Positions 51,469-60,357 of a stretch of 64,000 nucleotides of DNA are shown here, piece by piece. The stretch lies in assembly GCA_033853925.1 (NCBI GenBank), contig JAWOLC010000022.1:1-64000 (forward strand), given 5' to 3'. Position 1 is the stretch's first letter, and each line of letters starts with the position of its first letter. The translations under genes and the position numbers were made by a program. Below the pieces are notes generated by a model. The model had not been told where the DNA came from and did not search any database. It saw only the letters and a program-made list of their open reading frames with translations. The stretch is from JANXPZ01 sp033853925. Lineage in GTDB: Bacteria > Eisenbacteria > RBG-16-71-46.

Positions 51469-51756
51469 GCAAAGAGAGGCCGCCGCGCGCCCTGCGCCGA
51501 GCCCGGGGCTCGCCCCCGGGGGCGGGGCGCCCGCGTGCAGGAGCACGCCGCCGCCCGCGAAAGCATTGCGGAGTGCAATGGCTCGTGGCCCGCGGGGAGC
51601 GCGGCGAGCGCACGCCCCGCCGCCCACGGCGTGGCCGGCCGCGAGATTGAGCCCCCGCCCCCGGCCATCCGCCGCGGCGGCAGAAGTGTTGCTATGGCGC
51701 GCCCGGCCCCACGCCGAGGTTGCTCCTCACGATTGTCGAGCCTGCCGAGGTCCACG
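51469..51756. other. intergenic region between divergent genes
   Basis: About 290 bases with no supported gene. A possible extended -10 (TG-C-TATGGC, 51690-51698) lies 59 bases before ATG 51757. Nothing else recognisable. Confidence 0.45.
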
Positions 51757-52311
51757 ATGGATCACTACGTCCCGAAGCGCCGCGTACCGGTCACCCTCTG
51801 GTCGAGCCACGCGGAGGGCGTGGCGGGGGCGATCTTCCTCGACCTGGACGCCGCGGGTGTGCGGCATCAGACAATTCTCGAGAAGGTGAACGAGTCCATG
51901 CCCTTCCTCACCGTCGCCGTGGGGGACGAGGGGCGCATCCACCTCTTCAACAAGGCGCGCCTCGTGCGCGTGACACCCGGCCGGCACGTTCTGCAGAGCG
52001 ACGTCTTCGCCCGCGGGTTCCAGCCCTGGCGGGAAGAGGACGCCGAGCTGCGACTGAGTGACGGCGCCTCGCTGAGCGGGAAGGTGTGGATGCCGCTCCA
52101 GCGGCAGACCCAGCGGCTCTCGGACTTCATGAATCAGCAGGGCGCCGGCTTCTTCGTCGTGCTCACGGCGGACGGACCGCATCTCCTCCGCCCGGAGGCG
52201 GTGGTGGAGGTGCGCCTCGCCGAGAGCGCGGGCGCCCCGATCTCCGCCGGTGGAAACGGCGCGCCGGAATCCGGCGCGGAGAGTCCTCCGCTCGACAGCC
52301 GCGCGGCATAG
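51757..52311 (+). CDS. Hypothetical cytosolic protein
   Basis: 184 residues from ATG 51757, weak CCGAGG upstream. No signal peptide or membrane helix. The chain is beta-rich: RRVPVTLWSSHAEGVAGAIF, LEKVNESMPFLTVAVGDEGR, LFNKARLVRVTPGRHV, AELRLSDGASLSGKVWMPLQ, RLSDFMNQQGAGFFVVLTAD, LLRPEAVVEVRLAES. This pattern, with a repeated 'binds then LRPEAVVEV' ending, resembles small two-barrel proteins of the DUF6812 type seen in delta-proteobacterial and FCB genomes; that name is from memory and low confidence. Transcribed alone and ended by a perfect hairpin. Confidence 0.65.
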   Translation: MDHYVPKRRVPVTLWSSHAEGVAGAIFLDLDAAGVRHQTILEKVNESMPFLTVAVGDEGRIHLFNKARLVRVTPGRHVLQSDVFARGFQPWREEDAELRLSDGASLSGKVWMPLQRQTQRLSDFMNQQGAGFFVVLTADGPHLLRPEAVVEVRLAESAGAPISAGGNGAPESGAESPPLDSRAA

Positions 52312-52328
52312 GCCGCGCCCGCGCCGCG

Positions 52329-52359
52329 CGCGCTCGCGCCCACCCCAGGCGCGAGCGCG
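52329..52359. terminator. perfect 12-bp hairpin after 51757 gene
   Basis: CGCGCTCGCGCC, CACCCCA loop, GGCGCGAGCGCG, 17 bases after the stop. Confidence 0.65.
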
Positions 52360-52395
52360 TCGCTTCGCCGTCATGATCCGGCCGCGGTGAGCCGA

Positions 52396-52475
52396 CGCGG
52401 CGCTCTCTCGGGCGCTCGGCCTCGAAGGCGTCGGGCGCGGCGCTCTCTCACGCGCTCGACTTCGATTCCGTCGGG
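52396..52475 (+). repeat. imperfect 40-bp tandem repeat, two units
   Basis: 52396-52435 and 52436-52475 match at 33 of 40 positions, sharing CGCGGCGCTCTCTC at the front and CGTCGGG at the end. A third partial start, GCGGC, follows. Lies just upstream of the peptidase promoter. Confidence 0.7.
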
Positions 52476-52494
52476 CGCGGCCTCGCCGGCTCTC

Positions 52495-52503
52495 TGATAC
52501 AAT
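52495..52503 (+). promoter_or_regulatory. extended -10 promoter for the peptidase gene
   Basis: TG-A-TACAAT at 52495-52503, a near-ideal extended -10. No TTGACx at the expected -35 position, where the tandem repeat ends. The leader to ATG 52575 would be about 65 bases. Confidence 0.5.
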
Positions 52504-52574
52504 GCAGCGCCCGCTTCGTCGGCCGGCATCCCCGAAGCGCGGCCGGAATCTCGTCCCCCTCACGAGGAGCAGCC

Positions 52575-54215
52575 ATGGAGAGCGCGAAGGCGACCAGCGA
52601 GAAACGCGAGCGCGCACTGGCGGCATTCATCGACCGACTGGTGGAGGAGATCGAGCCCCTCCACCGGCAGCACAATCTGGCCTACTGGCAGGCGAGCCTC
52701 ACGGGCGATCCGGCCGCGGAGGAGGAGGCGGCGCGCTTCGACACCCGCCTCCGGCTGGTCTTCTCGCGGCGGGAGGCCTACGCCTTCCTCCGCGCCCTCG
52801 AGGCCGAGGGCGGCGTCGGCGAGGCGAAGCTGGCCCGCCAGCTCGCCATCCTCCTCAACCTGCATCGCTCGCAGCAGATCGAGCCCGCCACGATCGAGCG
52901 CCTCGTGCAGCTCGAGAAGCGCCTGGAGAGCAGGTTCAACACCTTCCGCGCCGTGCTGGACGGCCGGCGCGTCACCGACAACGACCTCCGGCGGGTGCTC
53001 GCGGAGTCCGGCGATGCGGCCGAGAGGCGGCGCGCCTGGGAGGCGGCCAAGCAGGTGGGCGCCGAGGTGGCGGAGGACCTGCTCGAGCTGGTCGAGCTGC
53101 GCAACGAGGCTGCGCGGAGCATCGGCTTCGACAACTACTACGTCATGCGCCTGACGCTCGACGAGCTGGACGAGACGGCGCTGTTCCGTCTGCTGGACGA
53201 GGTCGAGCGCGAGACCCGCGCGCCCTTCGTGCTCTACAAGCGCGGGCTGGACGAGCGCCTCGCCCGCCGCTTCGGCATCGGCCCCGAGGAGCTGCGGCCC
53301 TGGCACTACGCCGATCCCTTCTTCCAGGAGGCGCCGGGGGAGGGGATCGACCTGGATCGCTTCTTCGCCGGGCAGCCGCTCGAGCGGTTCCTGACGCGCA
53401 GCTATGCCGCGGTGGGCCTGGACGTGAGCGGGCTGCTCGGGCGCGCGGATCTGTACGAGCGGCCCGGCAAGAGCCAGCACGCCTTCTGCGTCTGCGTGGA
53501 TCGCGGCGAGGACATCCGCGTGCTCTGCAACGTGCGGCCCGACGAGCACTGGATGAGCACCCTGCTGCACGAGTTCGGGCACGCGGTCTACGACCTGCAC
53601 ATCGACCCCTCGCTGCCCTTCGTGCTGCGCGAGCCCGCGCACATTCTCACGACCGAGGCCAGCGCCATGCTCTTCGGGCGTCAGTCGAAGAGCGCGGCGT
53701 GGCTGGAGCGGCACGCCGGCGTCCCGGCGGACGAGGCCCGGGCGGCGGCCGCGGCCTGCGCTCGCGCACAGGCGGCCCAGCTCCTCGTGCAGGCACGCTG
53801 GATGCTGGTGATGGCGCACATGGAGCGGGCTCTCTACCGGGATCCTCGGCAGGACCTGGACGCGCTGTGGTGGAGCCTGGTCGAGCGCCTGCAGCTCGTG
53901 CGCCGGCCCGAGAGTCGCCAAGCGCCGGACTGGGCGAGCAAGATCCACTTCACGACCGCGCCGGTGTACTACCACAACTATCTCCTCGGCGAGATGATGG
54001 CCTCGCAGCTCAAGGCCCACATCCTGAGGGTGGTGCTCGGCGGCGGGCCGGAGGCGGAGTCTCGCTTCGTCTCGAGCCCCGAGGTGGGGGCGTTCCTGGC
54101 CGAGCGGTTCTACCGCGACGGGCGCCGCCGGGACTGGCGCGGGACCCTCGAGCGGGCCACGGGGGAGGCGTTGTCGCCGGCCGCGATGGTGGCCGAGGTG
54201 ACGCGAGCGCTCTGA
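52575..54215 (+). CDS. Gluzincin metallopeptidase (M2/M3 oligopeptidase-like)
   Basis: 546 residues from ATG 52575, GAGGAGCAGCC upstream. Mostly helical. Zinc motif LLHEFGHAVYD (HExxH at about 337-341) with the third ligand Glu in ILTTEASAMLFG some 25 residues later, as in M2 and M3 peptidases. The N-terminal region has NLAYWQASLTGDP and the middle has GFDNYYVMRLTLDELDE. ITFTTAPVYYHNYLLGEM-like IHFTTAPVYYHNYLLGEMMA is typical. No signal peptide, so a cytosolic oligopeptidase degrading short peptides is likely. M2 (ACE-like) and M3 (thimet-like) cannot be separated here. Confidence 0.85.
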   Translation: MESAKATSEKRERALAAFIDRLVEEIEPLHRQHNLAYWQASLTGDPAAEEEAARFDTRLRLVFSRREAYAFLRALEAEGGVGEAKLARQLAILLNLHRSQQIEPATIERLVQLEKRLESRFNTFRAVLDGRRVTDNDLRRVLAESGDAAERRRAWEAAKQVGAEVAEDLLELVELRNEAARSIGFDNYYVMRLTLDELDETALFRLLDEVERETRAPFVLYKRGLDERLARRFGIGPEELRPWHYADPFFQEAPGEGIDLDRFFAGQPLERFLTRSYAAVGLDVSGLLGRADLYERPGKSQHAFCVCVDRGEDIRVLCNVRPDEHWMSTLLHEFGHAVYDLHIDPSLPFVLREPAHILTTEASAMLFGRQSKSAAWLERHAGVPADEARAAAAACARAQAAQLLVQARWMLVMAHMERALYRDPRQDLDALWWSLVERLQLVRRPESRQAPDWASKIHFTTAPVYYHNYLLGEMMASQLKAHILRVVLGGGPEAESRFVSSPEVGAFLAERFYRDGRRRDWRGTLERATGEALSPAAMVAEVTRAL

Positions 54216-54310
54216 CAGGGCCGAGCGCCGCGACCGGCGCGGGTGTTCCTGACATCTCCCGGACCGACCGGCCGCCGATCCGGGCCGGGCCTGGCCGCAT
54301 CATAGAGGCC

Positions 54311-55552
54311 ATGGTCGAGGCCGGTGGAACGTCAGTGGGGCCGCGCCGCGCCCGCGCGGTCAGGCTGCCTCGCTGGACCCGGGGGCTCGCCGCCTGCGCC
54401 TTCCTCATCCTCCTCGCCGTCCCCGGGCGCGCCGCCGCCGACGCGGACGACGAGGAGGTCTCCCTGGCCGGCATCTTCGTGGATCCCGCCCGCTTCGTGG
54501 CGGGCGGCACGGCGGACCAGCGCCCCGTGCTGGCGCCGGGCGCGCCTCGGCGCCTGGGCTTCTTCGATCTCCGGCGGCGGCAGTACTTCACGGTGATCGG
54601 CTTGCCGCCGGGGCAGGTCCGGCCCGGCGGGCTCGCCAGCCTGGGCGACACGGTGGCGATCCGCGGTCACGTCCGGCGCGCCGCGGGCGCTGCCGCCGTC
54701 ACGATCGAGGCCGTCTACCCCGTGGACCGCCAACCCGCGGCGAGCTTCTCGTGGTGGCCCTGGGAGTGGCATCTGAGCGTGCTCGCGGGCTGCGGTCTGC
54801 TCGCCCTTCTCTACCTGCTGGCCATCGGGCCCTGGCGCGCGCGGCTCGATCCGCAGGCGGCCCCCGCGGGGACGGGCCCCGTGGCCCTCTTCCTGGGCGG
54901 GATCGCGGTGCTGGTCCTGGCCCTCAACGGTCCGCTCGACGAGTTGAGCGACGACTCCCTGTTCTGGATGCACATGCTCCAGCACATGCTCCTCGCCCAG
55001 GTGGTCCCGCTCCTCCTGCTCCGCGGCCTGCCGCCGTGGCTCCGGCGCCGGCTCCTGCGCCATCCGACCGTGAGCCGCCTCTGGGACTTCGTGGCCGGCG
55101 TGCCGCTGGGCTTCGTCCTCTCCGCCGTCGTGCTCGGCCTCTGGCACGTGCCCTCGTTCTACGACCGGATGATGCGCAGCGAGACCGTGCACGTGGCCAT
55201 GCACCTCATGCTCATGGGCACGGCGTTCCTGATGTGGTGGCCGATCGCGGGGGGAGACGCGGCGCGCCGGCCCCTCAGCGCGCCGGGGAAGATGCTCTAC
55301 CTCTTCCTGCTCGGCTTTCCCATGATGATCGTGGCCGCGCCGATCGTGCTCGCGAGCCGGCCGCTGTACGAGTGGTACGCCCTGGCGCCCCGGCTGGGGG
55401 GGATGAGCGCGCTCGACGACCAGCGCCTGGGCGGGCTCATCATGTGGATCCCGGGGGGTCTCTTCTACTGGGCGGTGGCCTCCGTCATCTACTTCCGCTG
55501 GGCCGCGCGCGAGCAGGAGCCCGAGCCGCCCTTGCTCCCCCGAGCCGTCTGA
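54311..55552 (+). CDS. CtaG-like membrane protein with N-terminal exported domain
   Basis: 413 residues from ATG 54311; CATAGA ends 4 bases before the start, and no ribosome site is seen. Signal-like helix TRGLAACAFLILLAVPGRAA (~25-45). Residues ~48-140 form an extracytoplasmic beta domain (VSLAGIFVDPARFVAGGTAD, RRRQYFTVIGLPPGQVRPGG, SLGDTVAIRGHVRRA), perhaps an OB-fold. The rest is the CtaG (caa3-type oxidase assembly) domain, about seven helices with His pairs FWMHMLQHMLLAQ, LGLWHVPSFYD and VHVAMHLMLMGTAF that may bind copper or heme. No oxidase genes are near. The N-terminal domain is not usual for CtaG. Confidence 0.8.
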   Translation: MVEAGGTSVGPRRARAVRLPRWTRGLAACAFLILLAVPGRAAADADDEEVSLAGIFVDPARFVAGGTADQRPVLAPGAPRRLGFFDLRRRQYFTVIGLPPGQVRPGGLASLGDTVAIRGHVRRAAGAAAVTIEAVYPVDRQPAASFSWWPWEWHLSVLAGCGLLALLYLLAIGPWRARLDPQAAPAGTGPVALFLGGIAVLVLALNGPLDELSDDSLFWMHMLQHMLLAQVVPLLLLRGLPPWLRRRLLRHPTVSRLWDFVAGVPLGFVLSAVVLGLWHVPSFYDRMMRSETVHVAMHLMLMGTAFLMWWPIAGGDAARRPLSAPGKMLYLFLLGFPMMIVAAPIVLASRPLYEWYALAPRLGGMSALDDQRLGGLIMWIPGGLFYWAVASVIYFRWAAREQEPEPPLLPRAV

Positions 55553-55553
55553 G

Positions 55554-55578
55554 GCGCGGCCGGCCGGGCCGGCCGCGC
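55554..55578. terminator. perfect 11-bp hairpin after CtaG-like gene
   Basis: GCGCGGCCGGC, CGG loop, GCCGGCCGCGC, two bases after the stop. Confidence 0.6.
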
Positions 55579-55615
55579 TGGTACCTCGGGAGCCTCGCCT
55601 TCGCCTTAGGTGGGG

Positions 55616-55844
55616 TATAGAATGCGACCCGTCCCGGAGTCCGGCCGCCCGTCTCTCCGCTTCCGGCGCCACTCGCCTTGCCCGCCGATGCCCAGTGGCC
55701 CGGCGACGGACACGGACCTCCGCGCTCGAACCAGATCGATCCAGAGTCTCAGCCATCGCCGCGCCGACCACGTGCGCCTCGTCGAGGCGCGGTCGCCTGC
55801 CGGGTAGGCGCGGAACGCAGCCAACCACGAGGAGGAGGTGCCGG
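55616..55844 (+). promoter_or_regulatory. promoter and long leader of citrate synthase gene
   Basis: TATAGA at 55616-55621 is the best -10 in the gap (no clear -35). It leaves about 215 bases of untranslated leader before ATG 55845. The leader holds a small hairpin GCGCCTC-GTC-GAGGCGC at 55774-55790. No known riboswitch pattern recognised. Confidence 0.4.
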
Positions 55845-57149
<1,305 letters not shown>

Positions 57150-57168
57150 CCGCGCTCGCGAGGACGCG

Positions 57169-57194
57169 CGGGCCGGGGAGCGATCCCCGGCCCG
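57169..57194. terminator. perfect 11-bp hairpin after gltA
   Basis: CGGGCCGGGGA, GCGA loop, TCCCCGGCCCG, 20 bases after the gltA stop; the next promoter begins 6 bases beyond it. Confidence 0.7.
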
Positions 57195-57199
57195 GCGTG

Positions 57200-57228
57200 T
57201 TGTCCGGGGCGGGCGCGGGTGCGATAGT
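57200..57228 (+). promoter_or_regulatory. candidate promoter of the alpha/beta hydrolase gene
   Basis: TTGTCC at 57200-57205, 17-base spacer, GATAGT at 57223-57228. The -10 resembles CATAGT before the pfkA remnant. Confidence 0.45.
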
Positions 57229-57279
57229 CGGCGGCCGCGCGCCGTCCGGATCTTCCCTGCGGCGCGCCGGAGGGCGCCG

Positions 57280-58305
57280 ATGATCCTGAGCGTCATCCTC
57301 CCGGGCGCGGCGCTCGTCGCGCTCGGCCCGGGCCTGCTGCTGGCGAGCGGTGTCACGCTCGGCCTGATCGTGGCGGGCGCGGCGGTCCTGGGCGGCGCCG
57401 TGCTGCTCGGCTTCTATCCGCATCTGCCGCGGGACCTGGGCGGGGCCCCGAACCTGGACCGCGAGGCCCGGCACGTGCGGATCGCCGTGGGCGAGGACGA
57501 CGCGCTCGACGGCTGGCTGCTGGCGCCGCGCGAGCCGGCGGTGGTGCTGGTGCTGCACGGCTACGGCCGCGACCACTCCCGCGCCTGGCGCTATGCGGCC
57601 TTCCTGCACGCGGCCGGCTACGGAGTCCTGGCCGTGAACTTCCGCTCGTCGCGCTGGAGCCGGCGGCTGCCCACCACGCTCGGTCACCACGAGATCGTGG
57701 ACGCGCAGGCCGCGCTGGACTGGCTGCGGGCGGAGCCGGCGCTGGCCGGCCACGCCCTGGGGCTGCTCGGCGAGTCCCTGGGCGGCTCGGTGGCCGTGAT
57801 CGTGGCGGCGGCGAACCCCGAGGTGGTCGCGGTGGTCGCCGACGGACCCTTCGTGCACGCGACGCTGGCGCTCGAGGATTCCTCCGAGCGCTGGGCTCGC
57901 CTGCCGCGGCGCTCGGCGCACCTGGCGCGGGCCCTGGGCCGCGTCGTCACCGGCCACGACCTGGGCGAGGTGGACGTCGAGCCCGCGGCCGCGCAGCTCG
58001 CCGACCGGGCGCTCTTCCTGATCCATGCCATGGCCGACAACCGCCTCTCGGTGGAGCACGCGCGGCGACTGTGGCGGGCGGCGGGGGCGAGGCATCCTCT
58101 CTGGCTCATACCCGGCGCCGGGCACAACGAAGGCTGGAAGCGGCACCGGGCGGAGTACGAGCGGCGCGTCCGCGCCTTCTTCGACCGCTATCTGCTGGGC
58201 CGCGGCCCGGGTCTGCCGGCCGGCGAGAGCCTCTGGCCCGAGGCTCCCCGGGCCTCGGCCCGCCCCGTGCCCGAGGCCGCTGCGAGAAAGCCGCGGCTCG
58301 GGTAA
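57280..58305 (+). CDS. Membrane-anchored alpha/beta hydrolase
   Basis: 341 residues from ATG 57280. One or two N-terminal hydrophobic segments (MILSVILPGAALVALGPGLL, GLIVAGAAVLGGAVLLGF) anchor the enzyme. The hydrolase core has the oxyanion motif VVLVLHGYGRDHSRAWRYAA and the nucleophile elbow GESLGGSVAV (Ser about 166). The acid is probably in the AMADNRLSVEHARRL turn, and the catalytic His is in IPGAGHNEGWKRH. The pattern resembles YqkD/BAAT-like bacterial esterases. Substrate unknown. DUF72 follows after 10 bases. Confidence 0.85.
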   Translation: MILSVILPGAALVALGPGLLLASGVTLGLIVAGAAVLGGAVLLGFYPHLPRDLGGAPNLDREARHVRIAVGEDDALDGWLLAPREPAVVLVLHGYGRDHSRAWRYAAFLHAAGYGVLAVNFRSSRWSRRLPTTLGHHEIVDAQAALDWLRAEPALAGHALGLLGESLGGSVAVIVAAANPEVVAVVADGPFVHATLALEDSSERWARLPRRSAHLARALGRVVTGHDLGEVDVEPAAAQLADRALFLIHAMADNRLSVEHARRLWRAAGARHPLWLIPGAGHNEGWKRHRAEYERRVRAFFDRYLLGRGPGLPAGESLWPEAPRASARPVPEAAARKPRLG

Positions 58306-58315
58306 GCTCCGCCGC

Positions 58316-59125
58316 ATGTCCGCCGCCTTCCCGGCCCGCATCCACCTCGGCACCCAGGGATGGTCGTATCCCGACTGGGTGGGCTCCTTCTATCCGCCCG
58401 GCGCCCGGCAGGAGGACTGGCTGCCCTTCTACGCGCAGGTGTTCGACACCGTCGAGCTGGACACCACCTTCTACCATCCGCCGCGACCCTCGGTCGTCCG
58501 CTCCTGGGATCGCCACACGCCCGCCGGCTTCGTCTTCACGGCCAAGGTGCCGCAGAGGATCACCCACGAGTCGCGCCTCGCGAACATCGGCGAGCACCTG
58601 ACCGAGTTCGTGGAGGCCCTGGCGCCGCTGGGGGAGAAGCTGGGGCCGCTGCTCGTGCAGATGCCGGCCGAATTCGAGCGCGACGCGGGAACGGCCGGCG
58701 TGCTGGATCGCTTCCTCGCCGCCGTCCCCCGGGACGTGCGCTTCGCCGTCGAGTTCCGGCACGTCTCCTGGCACGTGCCGGAGACGCGCGAGTTGCTCCG
58801 CCGCCACCGCGCGGCGCTGGCCTGGACCGAATGGCGCAGCCTGCCGCGCGTGACCGAGCTGACGGCGGACTTCCTCTACTGCCGCTGGCTCGGCGACCGC
58901 CGCGAGATCGAGCGCTACGATCGCCTGGTCCTCGACCGCACGGGCGAGCTGGGGGCGTGGCAGGCCGACCTCGAGCGCGCCCTGCCCGAGGTGCGCGAGG
59001 TGTTCGGCTACTTCAACAACCACTGGGCGGGCCACTCGCCGGCGAGCGCGAACGAGATGAAGCGGCGACTGGGGCTCGCGCCGATCGCGCCCAGGGAGCT
59101 GTGGCCGCAAGGGGAGCTGTGGTGA
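58316..59125 (+). CDS. DUF72 domain TIM-barrel protein (YecE-like)
   Basis: 269 residues from ATG 58316, which lies 10 bases after the hydrolase and fits the conserved N-terminus IHLGTQGWSYPDWVGSFYPP. Other motifs: VFDTVELDTTFYHPPRPSVV, FVFTAKVPQRITHESRLANI, LGPLLVQMPAEF, VRFAVEFRHVSWHVP, FLYCRWLGDRREIE and GYFNNHWAGHSPASANEMKR. The family is a TIM barrel of unknown catalytic function. Sits between the hydrolase and the PerM gene in one direction with short spacers. Confidence 0.93.
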   Translation: MSAAFPARIHLGTQGWSYPDWVGSFYPPGARQEDWLPFYAQVFDTVELDTTFYHPPRPSVVRSWDRHTPAGFVFTAKVPQRITHESRLANIGEHLTEFVEALAPLGEKLGPLLVQMPAEFERDAGTAGVLDRFLAAVPRDVRFAVEFRHVSWHVPETRELLRRHRAALAWTEWRSLPRVTELTADFLYCRWLGDRREIERYDRLVLDRTGELGAWQADLERALPEVREVFGYFNNHWAGHSPASANEMKRRLGLAPIAPRELWPQGELW

Positions 59126-59141
59126 GGAGGCACGCACAGCC

Positions 59142-60209
59142 GTGAGCCGCGAGCGCGCCTTCGCCGTCTCGACCCGCAGCCTGCTCACGGCCCTGGCCCT
59201 CGTCGTGGCCGCGACGCTGGCCTTCGTGCTGCGCGAGGTCCTGATCACGATCTTCGTGGCCGCGGTGCTCTCGGCGGCGCTGGATCCCTGGATCGGATTC
59301 CTCGAGCGGCGCGGCCTGCCGCGGCTCGCGGCGCTGGCCGGCCTCTTCTTCGGCATCCTGGCGATCCTCGTCCTCATCGTCGTCACCTTCGTGCCGGTCG
59401 TGGCCGAGCAGGTGCGCCAGCTCGCCGCCAATCTGCCCGACATCTACCGGCGCAGCGTGGAGTTCCTGCGCAGCACGGGCAGCCCGCAGGTCGCCGGCAT
59501 GCTGGAGAACGCGCTGCATTCGCTCACCCAGGGGCTCGGCGAGGCGGCGAAGGGCGCGTTCGGACGGGCGCTCGGCTTCGCCCGGGGCGTGGCTTCGGTG
59601 TTCGGCGTGCTGATCCTCACCTTCTACATGGCCATGGACCAGCGAGGCCTGCGGCGGGTGATCGTCGAGCTGGCGCCCGGCCCCCGGCGCGCGCGCGTGG
59701 AGCGGCTCTTCGACCGCGTGAAGCAGCGGCTCGGCCTGTGGCTCCGCGGCCAGGTGCTGCTCGGAGTCGTGATCGGGGCGCTCAGCTACCTGGGGCTCGT
59801 GCTGCTGCACGTCAAGTTCGCGCTCGTCCTCGCCCTGCTCGCGGGCGTGACCGAGCTGATCCCGGTGATCGGACCGCTCATCGGCGCCGTGCCGGCGATC
59901 CTGGTGGCCGCGTCGGACCACGCTCTCCTGGGCCTGTGGGTGGCCGTCCTCTACGTGGTGATCCAGCAGCTCGAGAACCATCTGCTCGTGCCCCGCATCA
60001 TGGCCGAGGCCACCGGGCTCAACCCGGTCGCGATCATCGTCGCCATCCTGGCCGCGGCGAAGCTGGCGGGGATCGTGGGCGTGCTCCTCGCGGTGCCGGC
60101 GGCCATCATCGTCAAGGCGCTCCTGGACGACTGGGTGGAGGAGCGGTGGCGGCGGGAAGGCGCGGCCAATAGAGCGGGGCTCGAGCTGCGGGCCGGGGGC
60201 TTCGAGTAG
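59142..60209 (+). CDS. AI-2E (PerM) family membrane transporter
   Basis: 355 residues, GTG 59142. Seven or eight helices in the PF01594 layout: LLTALALVVAATLAFVLREV, LAALAGLFFGILAILVLIVV, then a hydrophilic segment (EQVRQLAANLPDIYRRSVEF). VFGVLILTFYMAMDQRGLRR and LRGQVLLGVVIGALSYLGLV follow, and then ALLAGVTELIPVIGPLIGAV and ENHLLVPRIMAEATGLNPVA. Members range from autoinducer export to Na+/H+ antiport; substrate is unassigned. Ended by a hairpin. Confidence 0.9.
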   Translation: MSRERAFAVSTRSLLTALALVVAATLAFVLREVLITIFVAAVLSAALDPWIGFLERRGLPRLAALAGLFFGILAILVLIVVTFVPVVAEQVRQLAANLPDIYRRSVEFLRSTGSPQVAGMLENALHSLTQGLGEAAKGAFGRALGFARGVASVFGVLILTFYMAMDQRGLRRVIVELAPGPRRARVERLFDRVKQRLGLWLRGQVLLGVVIGALSYLGLVLLHVKFALVLALLAGVTELIPVIGPLIGAVPAILVAASDHALLGLWVAVLYVVIQQLENHLLVPRIMAEATGLNPVAIIVAILAAAKLAGIVGVLLAVPAAIIVKALLDDWVEERWRREGAANRAGLELRAGGFE

Positions 60210-60216
60210 CGAGCGA

Positions 60217-60238
60217 GCCGGCGCCCTCTCGCGCCGGC
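60217..60238. terminator. perfect 8-bp hairpin after PerM gene
   Basis: GCCGGCGC, CCTCTC loop, GCGCCGGC, 7 bases after the stop. Confidence 0.6.
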
Positions 60239-60357
60239 CCGCGCTTCCTCCGGGAGCGAGCGCGGCGCGCGAGACGCCCGCGCGAGGTGCGTGGCGGCGC
60301 CGACTGCGGTAATTTCGGCTCGGCCCGCCGCCTTCTCCCACGGGGATCGACCGCGAC

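Noticed and set aside
60240..60357. Possible gene between PerM and CapK-like genes
   Set aside because: 118 bases only, with no start/ribosome-site pair or coding signature.
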